From: an uncultured Paracoccus sp.
GTDB taxonomy: Bacteria > Pseudomonadota > Alphaproteobacteria > Rhodobacterales > Rhodobacteraceae
Assembly: GCF_945915435.1 (NCBI RefSeq)
Contig: NZ_CAMEFG010000027.1
Span: forward strand, 1-44,661
Direction of reading: 5' to 3'
Length of the DNA stretch: 44,661 nucleotides
The notes under the pieces were generated by a model. That model saw only the letters and a program-made list of their open reading frames with translations. It searched no databases and was not told the origin of the DNA. This document shows, one piece after another, positions 25,201 through 34,166 of the stretch. Each line of letters opens with the position of its first letter. Positions within the stretch are counted from its first letter, which is position 1. Position numbers and translations under genes: made by a program.

Positions 25201-25225
25201 AACGCAGCAAAGACGGGTTTCTTCC
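25201..25225 (-). promoter_or_regulatory. Candidate ECF-type promoter for the subtilase-porin operon
   Basis: On the minus strand GGAAG (25225-25221), a 16-base spacer and CGTT (25204-25201) resemble the GGAAC-N16/17-CGTT promoters used by many alphaproteobacterial ECF and EcfG sigma factors, with one mismatch. A start about 7 bases downstream would lie near 25194, just before the subtilase ATG. The divergent ECF sigma gene is the natural candidate to read it. Confidence 0.35.
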
Positions 25226-25309
25226 GGCACGAAAGATTATTCGCGGCGCATGGGATGAAATCCGCCTGCCCATGCGTAGTTTCGGCATGAAGCAGCGCGG
25301 AGGGCGCGG

Positions 25310-25813
25310 ATGAGACCGGAATTCGCCAATGAACTGGTGCGCCTCGTGCCCCGGCTCAGGCGGTTTGCGCTTGGCCTTTGCGGCAATGGCGCGGATGCCG
25401 ACGACCTGGTGCAGGCCGCATGCGAACGCGCGCTGGCCAATGCCGGGACCTTCGCCCAGGGCAGCCGGATGGATAGCTGGATGTATCGCATCATCCAGAA
25501 CCTCTGGCTGGACAGCCGCCGACGCCTGCGCGTGCGCGGCACCGTGGTCGATCCCGCCGATGCGGGGCTGCACGATGGCGGCCTTGCCGCCCGCGGGGCC
25601 GAGGACCGGATGCAGCTTTCCCGCGTCTTCGGCGAGATGGACCGCCTGCCCGAAGGCCAGCGCGCCGTCCTGACGCTGATCGCCGTCGAAGGGCTGAGTT
25701 ACCGCGAAGTGGCCGAGGTGCTGGACATTCCCATCGGCACCGTCACCAGCAGGCTGGTCCGCGCGCGCGAGGCCCTGGCAGTCGGGCTTGCCCCGAAAGG
25801 CGGGCTGCAATGA
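25310..25813 (+). CDS. ECF-family RNA polymerase sigma factor
   Basis: This 167-residue extracytoplasmic-function sigma factor has a region 2 (RLRRFALGLCGNGADADDLVQAACERAL, then DSWMYRIIQNLWLDSRRR) and a region 4 helix-turn-helix (LPEGQRAVLTLIAVEGLSYREVAEVLDIPIGTVTSRLVRAREAL). There is no region 1.1 or 3, as usual. A GGAGGG ribosome site lies a few bases before the ATG. Its stop overlaps the start of the anti-sigma gene, the classic coupled arrangement. It likely controls itself and the divergent subtilase-porin genes in response to envelope stress. Confidence 0.95.
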   Translation: MRPEFANELVRLVPRLRRFALGLCGNGADADDLVQAACERALANAGTFAQGSRMDSWMYRIIQNLWLDSRRRLRVRGTVVDPADAGLHDGGLAARGAEDRMQLSRVFGEMDRLPEGQRAVLTLIAVEGLSYREVAEVLDIPIGTVTSRLVRAREALAVGLAPKGGLQ

Positions 25814-26541
25814 GCAGGAAGGACAAGATGGAAAGTCTCGACCCCGCGACCCTTCACGCCTTCGCCGATGGTGAGCTGGAACCCGAGGAAGCCGCCCGCA
25901 TCGTCATGCACCTGGCCGATTGTCCCGCCGATCAGCAGGCGGTCCAGCAGATCATGGCGATGAACGCGCTTCTGGCCCGCACCTGCGAGGCCCCGCTGCA
26001 CGAACCCGTCCCCCCCGCCATCCGCGCGGCGATCTTTGGTCCCCCGGTGGCTGTTTCGCCGCCCGGAACCCGCAAATGGGCGCGTTGGGCCGTGGGGACC
26101 GGGGCGCTTGCCGCCGCGCTTGCGTTGGCCGTGGTGGTGCTGCCCCGTGCGGATGGCCCGGCGCTGGCGCTTGGCCCGGTCGAGCCGCGCAGTCCGATGT
26201 CCGAGGCGCTGGATCAGCTTGCCTCGGGCCAGTCGCGGCTGGTCGCGCGCAAGACCGAACTGGGCATCGTCGCCAGTTTCGCGGTCGAGGGCGGCTATTG
26301 CCGCGAATTCGCCCTGCGCCACGATACCGGGCCGGATCAGGCCGCGCTGGCGTGCAGCGCGCCCGATGGCTGGCATGTCGCGGCGCGGCAGGGGGCGCAG
26401 GTTTCCGCGCCCGCCTCGGGCTATGTTCCCGCCGGTGGCGACAACGACGACCCCATCGGCGCGCAACTGGACGCGCGCGGCGCCGGGCTGGCGCTGACCC
26501 CCTTGCAGGAAGCGCAGGCGCGCGGCGCAGGCTGGCGCTGA
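25810..26541 (+). CDS. Membrane anti-sigma factor
   Basis: The 243-residue product has an N-terminal cytoplasmic anti-sigma domain (ATLHAFADGELEPEEAARIVMHLADCPADQQ) with a histidine and cysteine in zinc-finger-like spacing (Hx..C). One membrane helix lies near residues 93-115 (WAVGTGALAAALALAVVVLP), followed by a periplasmic C-terminal domain of about 125 residues. It should hold the overlapping ECF sigma factor inactive until an envelope signal arrives. ATG 25810 couples to the sigma stop; ATG 25828, six codons in, has a better ribosome site (GGAAGGA) and may be the true start. Confidence 0.85.
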   Translation: MSRKDKMESLDPATLHAFADGELEPEEAARIVMHLADCPADQQAVQQIMAMNALLARTCEAPLHEPVPPAIRAAIFGPPVAVSPPGTRKWARWAVGTGALAAALALAVVVLPRADGPALALGPVEPRSPMSEALDQLASGQSRLVARKTELGIVASFAVEGGYCREFALRHDTGPDQAALACSAPDGWHVAARQGAQVSAPASGYVPAGGDNDDPIGAQLDARGAGLALTPLQEAQARGAGWR

Positions 26542-26562
26542 AGGCCACGGTCCCGACTGCTC

Positions 26563-26584
26563 GGCCCGCCCCTTGCGGCGGGCC
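26563..26584 (+). terminator. Terminator after the anti-sigma gene
   Basis: GGCCCGCC at 26563-26570 pairs perfectly with GGCGGGCC at 26577-26584 around a 6-base loop, followed by GTTTG. It ends 22-43 bases past the anti-sigma stop and separates that operon from the glycosyltransferase cluster. Confidence 0.65.
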
Positions 26585-26710
26585 GTTTGCGTTCCGGCGG
26601 GCGGCAATTCGCCGATCCGGCGGCGGGTCCTTCGCGGCGATGGAAGGTTTCGCCGCGCCGCGCGTTGTCATGGATAGATAGATTTCATGGTTTCACAGGA
26701 ATTGAGAACG

Positions 26711-27943
26711 ATGCGGCAGATCATTTCATACGACCGCGAGACACTTCCCCCCTTGCCCCTGCGCCCCGAAGGCGGCCCTGCCCGGATCGCGCTTTATTCC
26801 CACGACACGCTGGGTTTCGGTCATTGGCGGCGCAACCTGTTGCTGGCAGGCGCGCTGCGGCGGCTGGACCCTGCGCCGCAGGTGCTGATGATCGCCGGGA
26901 TGCACGAGGCCGGGGCTTTCGAACTGCCCGAGGGCGTCGATACCCTGACCCTTCCCGCCTATGGCAAGGACAGCGCGGGCGATTACCGCGCCCGCGACCT
27001 GGGGCTGGCGCTGTCGGAACTGTCGGCGCTGCGCGCGGCCTCGATCTGCGCGGCGCTGGAAAGCTACGACCCCGACCTGCTGATCGTGGACAACGTGCCG
27101 CGCGGCGCGCAGGGCGAGATGGTCCCGGCGCTGGTGGCACTGCGGGCGCGGGGCCGCGCGCGGATCGTGCTGGGCCTGCGCGACGTGATCGACACCGCCG
27201 CCGCCGTGCGCGGCCAATGGCTGCGCCAGCGCAACCACCCGGCCCTGCGCCGCTGGTTCGACGAGGTCTGGATCTATGGCGACCCGGATTTCTACGACCT
27301 GGTGGCGGAATACGGCTTCGGCCCCGAATTCGCCGCCCGCGCCCGCTTCATGGGCTATCTGGACCAGCGCGAACGGCTGGTGGATGCCGCCTTGCCCGCC
27401 CCTCAGGCCACGCCCTATGTGCTTTGCACGGTGGGCGGCGGGCGCGACGGGGCGCGGATCTGCGATATCTTCGCGCAGGCGCGCCTGCCCGCCGGGCATC
27501 GCGGCATCCTGATCACCGGCAGCCAGATGCCCGCCCCCGACCGCGCCGCCCTGCGGGCCCGCATCGACGCGCGCGGCGACATGGAGATGCTGGATTTCAC
27601 CCCCGAGCCTTTGCCCCTGATCGCAGGCGCCGCGCGGGTGGTGGCGATGGGCGGCTACAACACGGTGACGGAACTGCTGTCTTTCGGCGTCCCCGCCCTG
27701 ATCCTGCCGCGCACCCGCCCGCGCCGCGAACAGATCCTGCGGGCCGAGCGCCTGGCCGCGCTGGACCTGGCCGGTATGATCGACCCCGACGCGCTGACGC
27801 CGGAAAACCTGTCCACCTGGCTGTCCGCCCCGCCGCCGCGCGTGGAACGCGCCCGCGAATTGCTGGACATCTCCGGCCTCGATGCGGTGCGCGCCCGCGC
27901 CCGTGCCCTGCTTTGCCTCGATGCCCGGAGGATCTGCGCATGA
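26711..27943 (+). CDS. MurG/GT28-like predicted glycosyltransferase (COG4671-type)
   Basis: This 410-residue GT-B fold protein has an N-terminal domain opening IALYSHDTLGFGHWRRNLLLAGAL near 28-51, typical of predicted glycosyltransferases of the COG4671 kind. In its C-terminal domain, GGYNTVTELLSFGVPALILPR matches the nucleotide-sugar binding block of GT28 enzymes. Donor and acceptor are unknown. The ATG at 26711 is preferred because AGGA and GAG purine stretches precede it; ATG 26687 is possible. It heads a tight five-gene cluster, and its stop overlaps the next glycosyltransferase by four bases. No signal peptide or membrane segment is visible, so it is probably cytoplasmic or membrane-peripheral. 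Confidence 0.85.
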   Translation: MRQIISYDRETLPPLPLRPEGGPARIALYSHDTLGFGHWRRNLLLAGALRRLDPAPQVLMIAGMHEAGAFELPEGVDTLTLPAYGKDSAGDYRARDLGLALSELSALRAASICAALESYDPDLLIVDNVPRGAQGEMVPALVALRARGRARIVLGLRDVIDTAAAVRGQWLRQRNHPALRRWFDEVWIYGDPDFYDLVAEYGFGPEFAARARFMGYLDQRERLVDAALPAPQATPYVLCTVGGGRDGARICDIFAQARLPAGHRGILITGSQMPAPDRAALRARIDARGDMEMLDFTPEPLPLIAGAARVVAMGGYNTVTELLSFGVPALILPRTRPRREQILRAERLAALDLAGMIDPDALTPENLSTWLSAPPPRVERARELLDISGLDAVRARARALLCLDARRICA

Positions 27944-29160
27944 CCGCCCCCCATCACGTTCGCGTCGGCTATGTCGTCAAGCGTTACCCCCGCTTTTCCG
28001 AAACCTTCATCGTGAACGAGATCCTCGCCCATGAGGAAGCCGGGCGGCAGATCGACATCTTCGCCCTGCGCGCGGTCGAGGAAAGCCATTTCCAGGATAT
28101 CCTGTCGCGCGTCCGCGCCGCCGTGACCCGCGTGCCCGACCGCTTTCGCGGCCCGGACGAGCTGTGGCAACTGATGCTGGCGGGGCAGGGGCTGCCCGGC
28201 CTGCCCGAGCTTGCCGCCCGCTTCCCCGAGGCGCAAGGCCGCGATATCGCGCAGGCGCTGGTCATCGCGCTGGCCGTTCGCGAACGCGGCATCGACCACC
28301 TGCATGCGCATTTCGGCACCATCGCCGCCACCGTCGCCCGTATCGCCGCCGCGCTGGCAGGGGTCGGTTGGTCGGTAACGCTGCATGCGAAGGACATCTA
28401 TTGCCAGTATGAGGAAAACCAGCACCTTGGGCTGAAGCTGCGGGATGCCTCGGCGGTGGTGACGGTCTCGGACTACAACGCCGCGCATCTGGCGCGGACA
28501 TGGCCGGGCACGCGGGCGGTGCGCATCTATAACGGCATCGACCTCGACCGTTTCCGCTGGCAGCCGCCCGCGCCTGATGCCGATGAGATCCTCGCCGTGG
28601 GCCGGCTGGTGGAGAAGAAGGGCTTCCATATCCTGATCGAGGCCTTGCGCATCCTTGCCGCCCAGGGCCGCCCCATCCGCTGCCGCATCGTCGGCGCGGG
28701 CGAGGAGGAAGCCGACCTGCGCGCCCAGATCGCCGCCTGCGGCCTCGACGGCGTCACGCTGGACGGCCCGATGCCGCAAGAGGCGATCAAGGCGGCGATG
28801 CGGAAGGCTGCGATGCTGGCCTGCCCTTGCGTGGTGGGCGAGGACGGCAACCGCGACGGGATGCCGACCGTGCTGCTTGAGGCGATGGCGCTTGGCCTGC
28901 CCTGCATCGGCTCGGACGTGACCGGCATTCCCGAACTGATAAAGGACAGCGAAACCGGCCTGATCGCCCCCGAGGGCGACGCCCCCGCCCTTGCCCGCCA
29001 GATCGCCCGGCTGCTGGACGACCCGGCGCTGCGCGCGCACCTCTCCACCGCCGCCCGCGCCGCGATCGAGCGCGACTACGACATCCGCCGCAACGTCCCC
29101 CGGCTTGGCGCGATCTTCGATGCCTGCGCGGTGGGCGAAGCGAAAAGGGGGGCCGCCTGA
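27940..29160 (+). CDS. Glycosyltransferase family 4
   Basis: This 406-residue GT-B retaining glycosyltransferase has an N-terminal block VGYVVKRYPRFSETFIVNEILAH, typical of exopolysaccharide enzymes of the GT4 group. HLHAHFGTIAATVARIAA lies near 120 and SVTLHAKDIYCQYEEN near 140. The C-terminal donor-binding part reads ILAVGRLVEKKGFHILIEAL with the E-x7-E motif in EDGNRDGMPTVLLEAMALGLP. It starts within the preceding gene's stop (ATGA), with a GGAGGA ribosome site, and its own stop shares a base with the next start. It probably extends a glycan on a lipid carrier in the cytoplasm. Confidence 0.92.
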   Translation: MTAPHHVRVGYVVKRYPRFSETFIVNEILAHEEAGRQIDIFALRAVEESHFQDILSRVRAAVTRVPDRFRGPDELWQLMLAGQGLPGLPELAARFPEAQGRDIAQALVIALAVRERGIDHLHAHFGTIAATVARIAAALAGVGWSVTLHAKDIYCQYEENQHLGLKLRDASAVVTVSDYNAAHLARTWPGTRAVRIYNGIDLDRFRWQPPAPDADEILAVGRLVEKKGFHILIEALRILAAQGRPIRCRIVGAGEEEADLRAQIAACGLDGVTLDGPMPQEAIKAAMRKAAMLACPCVVGEDGNRDGMPTVLLEAMALGLPCIGSDVTGIPELIKDSETGLIAPEGDAPALARQIARLLDDPALRAHLSTAARAAIERDYDIRRNVPRLGAIFDACAVGEAKRGAA

Positions 29161-30275
29161 TGCGCATCGCCTATGTCTGCACTGATCCGGGGATCGAGGT
29201 CTTCGGCACCAAGGGCGCCTCGATCCACGCCCAGGAAATGCTGGCGGCCTTCCTGGCGCGCGGCGACGAGGTGACGCTGATCTCGCCTCGCATCGGCACG
29301 CCCTCCCCCGGATATGAGGGCCTGCGGCTGGTCCCCTTGCCCCTGCCGCGCGGCGAAGCCGATGCCCGCGCCAGCGCGCAGCTTGCGCTGAACGATGCCT
29401 TGACTGATGCCCTGCGCACTGACGCCTTCGATCTGGTCTATGAGCGCCACGCGCTTTTCGCCCATGCCGCGATGGAGGAAGCCGCGCGCCAATCCATCCC
29501 CGGCGTCCTCGAGGTCAACGCTCCGCTGATCGAGGAAAGCGCCCGCCACCGCAGCCTTCCCCTTCCGGTGCAGGCCCGCATCAGCACCGTCCGTGCCATG
29601 CGTGCCGCCCGTCTGGCCGTCACGGTCAGCGGCGCGGTGGGGGATTACGCCCGCCACCACGGCGCCCGCGCGGTCGAGGTGATCCCCAACGCCGTCAACC
29701 CCGCCCGCTTCCCGCCCGTCCAGCGCCCCGAGGGGCGGCTGACCGTGGGCTTCCTCGGCACGTTGCGGCCTTGGCATGACGTGGAAACACTGACCCGCGC
29801 CATGACGCCCCTGCGCGCAACTTTCCCGCAGGCGCATCTGCTGATCGTCGGCGACGGGCCGGAACGCGAACGGCTTGCCCCTGAACTGGCCGCCCTTGGC
29901 GCGGAACTGCCCGGCGCGGTGCGGCCCGAGGCGGTGCCGGGCTGGCTGGCGCGGATGGATATTGCGGTCGCGCCCTATGCCGGGGACCAGCCGTTTTATT
30001 TCTCGCCGCTGAAGATCTACGAATACATGGCGGCGGGCCTGCCGGTCGTGGCCAGCGATGTGGGCGACCTGCGCGCGGTGGTGCGGCATGGCGAAACCGG
30101 GCTGATCTGCCCGCCCGACGATCCCGCCGCTTTGGCCGCCGCGCTGGCGGAACTGGCGCGCGATCCGGCAGTTGCGCGGCGCATGGGGCAGGCGGGGCGG
30201 CAGATCGTGCTGCGCGACCACACATGGGCCGGCGTGGCCGAACGGGTGCTGCGCCTTGCCGGGGTGCCGGCCTGA
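29160..30275 (+). CDS. Glycosyltransferase family 4
   Basis: This 371-residue GT4 protein has an N-terminus MRIAYVCTDPGIEVFGTKGASIHAQEM, like trehalose-synthase or PimA-like glycosyltransferases. A typical C-terminal domain follows: LTVGFLGTLRPWHDVETL, AHLLIVGDGPERERL, and the E-x7-E region in SPLKIYEYMAAGLPVVASDVG near 280-300. It overlaps by one base both the gene before and the ABC transporter after. With its two neighbours it suggests stepwise assembly of an oligosaccharide of at least three linkages. Confidence 0.92.
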   Translation: MRIAYVCTDPGIEVFGTKGASIHAQEMLAAFLARGDEVTLISPRIGTPSPGYEGLRLVPLPLPRGEADARASAQLALNDALTDALRTDAFDLVYERHALFAHAAMEEAARQSIPGVLEVNAPLIEESARHRSLPLPVQARISTVRAMRAARLAVTVSGAVGDYARHHGARAVEVIPNAVNPARFPPVQRPEGRLTVGFLGTLRPWHDVETLTRAMTPLRATFPQAHLLIVGDGPERERLAPELAALGAELPGAVRPEAVPGWLARMDIAVAPYAGDQPFYFSPLKIYEYMAAGLPVVASDVGDLRAVVRHGETGLICPPDDPAALAAALAELARDPAVARRMGQAGRQIVLRDHTWAGVAERVLRLAGVPA

Positions 30276-32017
30276 TGGCGCGCCCCGAGACATTGCAGCA
30301 GGCGCTGCCTGGCCTTGGCCGCGTGCTGCGCCGGCTTGCGCCCTATATGCGGCCCTATCGCGGGCTGATGCTGGGCGGCGGCATCTCGCTGATCGCCGCC
30401 ACGCTGATGAAGCTGGCCGAGCCATGGCCGCTGAAATTCGTCATCGACCGGGTGCTGGTTCCCGACGCAAACACCACGCTGACCACGATGCAACTGCTGG
30501 CGCTCTGCGCGCTTGGGCTGGTGGCCGCGACGGCGCTGCGGGCGCTGTTCGACTATCTGGCGACGCTTTCCTTCGCCTTGGCGGGCAACCGGCTGCTGAC
30601 CGATGTGCGCGCCGACCTGTTCGCGCATCTGCAACGGCTGCCGCTGTCCTTCCATACCGGCGCGCGCACCGGCGACATGACGCTGCGGCTGATCGGCGAT
30701 GTGGGCATGCTGCGTGAAACGGCGGTGACGGCGGCGATGCCGATCCTTGCCAGCCTGCTGGTGCTGGCGGGGATGATCGGGGTGATGCTGTGGCTGGACC
30801 CCTGGCTGGCGCTGACAGCACTTCTGCCCCTGCCGCTGCTGGCGCTGCTGACGGCGCGGATGGGGCGCAGGATCCGCCTTGTCAGCCGCGACCAGCGCAA
30901 GCGCGAGGGGGCGATGGCCGCCACCGCAGCCGAGGCCTTCGCCGGGATGCGCACCATTCAGGCGCTTGGGCTTGAGGATCGCGTCGGGGCGCGTTTCGGC
31001 GCGGCCAACGCCAAAAGCCTGCGCGAGGGCGTGAAGGGCACGCGCCTGTCGGCGGGGCTGGAGCGTGGCGTCGATCTGCTGGTGGGCGGGGCCACCGCGC
31101 TGGTGCTGTGGGTCGGCGCGCTGGCGGTGATGGACGGGCGGCTGACGCCGGGCGACCTGCTGGTCTTCATCACCTATATGAAGAACACCTTCCGCCCGGT
31201 GCGCGACTATGCGAAATATTCCGCCCGGCTGGCCAAGGCCTCGGCGGCGGGCGAAAGGGTGATCGAGCTGCTGGACATGGACCCCGGCCTGCCCGACGGC
31301 AGCGTGACCGCGCAAGACCTGACCGGCGCGATCAGCGCGCAGGGCCTGCGCTTCGGCCATCCGGGGCGGGCGGTGCTGAACGGGGTCGATTTCGACATTC
31401 CCGCCGGGCAGTTCGTGGCGATCACCGGCCCCTCGGGCACCGGCAAATCGACGCTGGCCAGCCTGATCCTGCGGCTGGCCGACCCCGATCACGGCGCGCT
31501 GACGCTGGACGGGCGGGATTTGCGCGATTTCACCCGCGCCTCATTGCGCCGCCAGATCAGCTATGTCCCGCAGGAACCGCTGCTGTTCCGCACCACCATC
31601 GCGGAAAATATCGCCATGGGCGCGGAGGGCGATGTCTCGCAGGCGGAAATCGAGGCCGCCGCGCGGCTGGCGAACGCCCATGACTTCATCATGGCCCGGC
31701 CCGAGGGCTACGACACGCTGGTCGAGGAACGCGGCGGCAATTTCTCGGCGGGGCAGCGACAGCGGCTGGCCATCGCCCGCGCCGCGCTGCGGCCCGCGCC
31801 GATCCTGCTGCTGGACGAGCCGACCGTGGGGCTGGATGCCGCGTCCGAGGCCGCCGTGCAGCAGGCGATCCTTCGGCTGGCGCGGGGACGGACGGTGCTG
31901 ATGATCACCCATGATCTGCGCTTCGCCGCGCGGGCCGGCCGGGTGCTGGTGCTGTCGGCTGGCCGCGTAGCAGTGGACGGCCCGCCCGAAAAGGTGCTGA
32001 CCCATGCCGCTGAATGA
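30275..32017 (+). CDS. ABC exporter, fused membrane and ATPase domains (MsbA/NdvA-like)
   Basis: This 580-residue half-transporter has an N-terminal six-helix membrane domain (about 25-310) and a C-terminal ATPase. Walker A is GPSGTGKS near 389, the Q-loop is YVPQEPLLF, the signature is NFSAGQRQRLAIARAAL (FSAGQ instead of LSGGQ), Walker B is ILLLDEPTVGLD and the H-loop is ITHDL. It should work as a homodimer exporting a lipid-linked or free glycan from the cytoplasm. The start ATG shares a base with the stop of the glycosyltransferase gene. It ends 14 bases inside the next gene. Cluster context points to export of the product of the three glycosyltransferases. Confidence 0.93.
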   Translation: MARPETLQQALPGLGRVLRRLAPYMRPYRGLMLGGGISLIAATLMKLAEPWPLKFVIDRVLVPDANTTLTTMQLLALCALGLVAATALRALFDYLATLSFALAGNRLLTDVRADLFAHLQRLPLSFHTGARTGDMTLRLIGDVGMLRETAVTAAMPILASLLVLAGMIGVMLWLDPWLALTALLPLPLLALLTARMGRRIRLVSRDQRKREGAMAATAAEAFAGMRTIQALGLEDRVGARFGAANAKSLREGVKGTRLSAGLERGVDLLVGGATALVLWVGALAVMDGRLTPGDLLVFITYMKNTFRPVRDYAKYSARLAKASAAGERVIELLDMDPGLPDGSVTAQDLTGAISAQGLRFGHPGRAVLNGVDFDIPAGQFVAITGPSGTGKSTLASLILRLADPDHGALTLDGRDLRDFTRASLRRQISYVPQEPLLFRTTIAENIAMGAEGDVSQAEIEAAARLANAHDFIMARPEGYDTLVEERGGNFSAGQRQRLAIARAALRPAPILLLDEPTVGLDAASEAAVQQAILRLARGRTVLMITHDLRFAARAGRVLVLSAGRVAVDGPPEKVLTHAAE

Positions 32018-34166
32018 CGCCGATCTCGACCTGATCGCCCGCGATCCGGCGCTGCCCGGATTGCGGCTGGCGCTGGACGGGAACGCCTTGCGCGCCCGGC
32101 TGGGGACGGGGCCGCTGGTGCCGCGCTATCTGCGCTACAAGCCCGGCGAGACCTGCACGGCGCATTTCGACGATGGCGGCGCGGGGGTGACCCTGCGGGC
32201 GGTGACGGCCGGGCGTTATGCGACCTATCGCGCGCGCGAGGAATGGCGGCGGCCCGAGGTGCGCTTCCTCGATGAGTTTCGCGCCGTGGTCCTGCCCGGC
32301 ACGCTGGACCGGGCAATCAAGGCGGCAAGGCACCTGCTGGACCCCGACAGGGCCGCCGCCCTGCTGGCCGCGCTGATCGGTGCGGGGAATGACCGGCTGG
32401 TGATCCTGAAACACAAGCCGGGGCGGCGGCTGGTCGCGCGGATCGACCGCGACGGGCGGCCCTTCGCGCTGCTCAAGGCCGTGCCCCCGCGCGATTACGA
32501 TGCGCTGCTGGCCTCGGCCCGGCTGGCCGAGACGCGGACGGGCGCGCCGGTCCTGGCCGGGGACCCAAGGCGCGGCATCACCGTGCAGGCCTGGATCGAG
32601 GGGCGGACCGCCGACCCCCATCGCGCCGGTCCGCAGGATTTCGCCCGGATCGGCAAGGCGCTGGCCCGGCTGCACCGGCAGGGCGGCGAGGGCGTGGCTG
32701 TCCGGAATGGGACCCCGGATCATGCCTTTACAAATGCCCCGCCGGGTCGCGCGGATCATCCCTGCACCGAGGCGCTGGCCGCCCTGGCCGGGCTTCTGCC
32801 CGCCCTGGCGCCGCAATGCCATGCATTGGCGGGTTGGCTGGGACCCGCCCTGGCCCGGGCAGGGGGCGACGCGCCCTGTCATGGCGATTTCAGCGCGGAT
32901 CAGGTGATCCTGAGCGGGCAGGGGGTGCGTTTCATCGACTGGGACCGCGCCGCCCCCGGACCGGCGCTGGCCGATCCGGGCAGCTTCCTTGCCCGTCTCG
33001 ATGCGGATGTGGAGCTGGACGGGTTGCCCCCGGCCCGTGCCGCCCGTCTGGGGCGGGCCTTCCTGCAAGGCTACGGTCCCGCGCCGGAGATTGCGCCGTG
33101 GCGCGCGGCGGCACTGGCCGCGCTGGTGTGCGAGCCGTTCCGCAGCCGCGCGCCCGACTGGCCCGGCAAGGCGCAAGCGCTGCTGCGCAAGGCGGCGGAT
33201 CACGCGGGCCGATGGGGCGCGCTTGCCCGCGCGCTGGACCATGCGCGGATCGCGCCGGGGATCGCCGCAGCACTTGGCGCCCCCCTGCGGCTGGACCCGC
33301 CCGAGCCGCTGCGCGACAGGCCGGGGCGGCGGGCGCTGATCGCCTATCGCGGGCGCACGCCGGATGGCCCCTTCGAGGTCTATGGCAAGCTGCGCGCCAA
33401 GGGGCTGGACCGCCGCACCCCCAGCCTGCACCGGCGGCTGACAAAGGCGGGCTTCGACGGCGAGGTGGGCGTGCCCGAGGCGCTTGGCCTGCTGCCCGAG
33501 GTGGGCGTCTGGTTGCAGCAACGGGTCCGGGGGCGGCTGCTGACCGAGTTGCTGGACGCGCCCGACACCGCGCCGGTGCGGGCCGCGGGCCGGGCGCTGG
33601 CGCGGCTGCATGGCCTGGACCCCGGCCGGATCGGCGATGCCCCCGAATGGGCCATGCGCGACGAACTTGCCGTCATGCGCGATGCGCTGGACAGGGCCGC
33701 CGCCGCCCGGCCCGGCCTGCGCCCGGCGCTTGCCGCGCTTGGGGCGGAACTGGTCGCGAGGACCGAGGCCCTGCCGCCCGCGCCCTGCCGGGGCATTCAT
33801 CGCGACTTCTATCCCGACCAGGTGATCGTCGCGCCGGGCAAGGTCTGGCTGCTGGATCTGGACCTGTTTTCCCTGGGCGACCCGGCCATCGACATCGCCA
33901 ATTTCATCGCCCATCTGCGCGAATACGCGCTGCGGCGCGACGCAGCGCCCCCTGATACGCATGAGGATGCGTTTCTGTCGGGCTATGCGCAGATCGCGCC
34001 GCTGCCCGATGCCGGGCGGCTGGACGTGCTGGCAAGGGTGTCGCTGGCCCGCCATGTCTGGATCGCGCAGCGTGTCGCGGGGCGCGGGCATGTGGTGGAA
34101 AAGGTGATCTCGCTGCTGGCGCGGGAAACGGCGCATGCCGGGCAGGGTGCGGGGCGGCGGTCTTAA
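32004..34166 (+). CDS. Tandem aminoglycoside-phosphotransferase-like kinase (two catalytic lobes)
   Basis: This 720-residue protein has two APH/choline-kinase-fold catalytic regions. The first has HGDFSADQ (293-300) and IDWD (311-314); the second has HRDFYPDQ (599-606) and LDLD (617-620), followed by DPAIDIANF. In both, the asparagine that normally follows the catalytic Asp is replaced by Gln. Three related N-lobe-like segments occur: YKPGETCTAHF near 45, HKPGRRLVARI near 137 and DRPGRRALIAY near 438. It therefore looks like an extra N-lobe plus two kinase units. It overlaps the ABC exporter gene by 14 bases and converges with lutC, sharing 4 bases. It probably phosphorylates a sugar, lipid-linked glycan or small molecule of the cluster. 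An antibiotic-resistance role is unlikely in this context. Confidence 0.8.
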   Translation: MPLNDADLDLIARDPALPGLRLALDGNALRARLGTGPLVPRYLRYKPGETCTAHFDDGGAGVTLRAVTAGRYATYRAREEWRRPEVRFLDEFRAVVLPGTLDRAIKAARHLLDPDRAAALLAALIGAGNDRLVILKHKPGRRLVARIDRDGRPFALLKAVPPRDYDALLASARLAETRTGAPVLAGDPRRGITVQAWIEGRTADPHRAGPQDFARIGKALARLHRQGGEGVAVRNGTPDHAFTNAPPGRADHPCTEALAALAGLLPALAPQCHALAGWLGPALARAGGDAPCHGDFSADQVILSGQGVRFIDWDRAAPGPALADPGSFLARLDADVELDGLPPARAARLGRAFLQGYGPAPEIAPWRAAALAALVCEPFRSRAPDWPGKAQALLRKAADHAGRWGALARALDHARIAPGIAAALGAPLRLDPPEPLRDRPGRRALIAYRGRTPDGPFEVYGKLRAKGLDRRTPSLHRRLTKAGFDGEVGVPEALGLLPEVGVWLQQRVRGRLLTELLDAPDTAPVRAAGRALARLHGLDPGRIGDAPEWAMRDELAVMRDALDRAAAARPGLRPALAALGAELVARTEALPPAPCRGIHRDFYPDQVIVAPGKVWLLDLDLFSLGDPAIDIANFIAHLREYALRRDAAPPDTHEDAFLSGYAQIAPLPDAGRLDVLARVSLARHVWIAQRVAGRGHVVEKVISLLARETAHAGQGAGRRS

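Noticed and set aside
32004..34166. Aminoglycoside resistance enzyme
   Set aside because: The double-domain architecture and the glycosyltransferase/ABC operon context do not fit resistance genes; the fold is shared by many small-molecule kinases.
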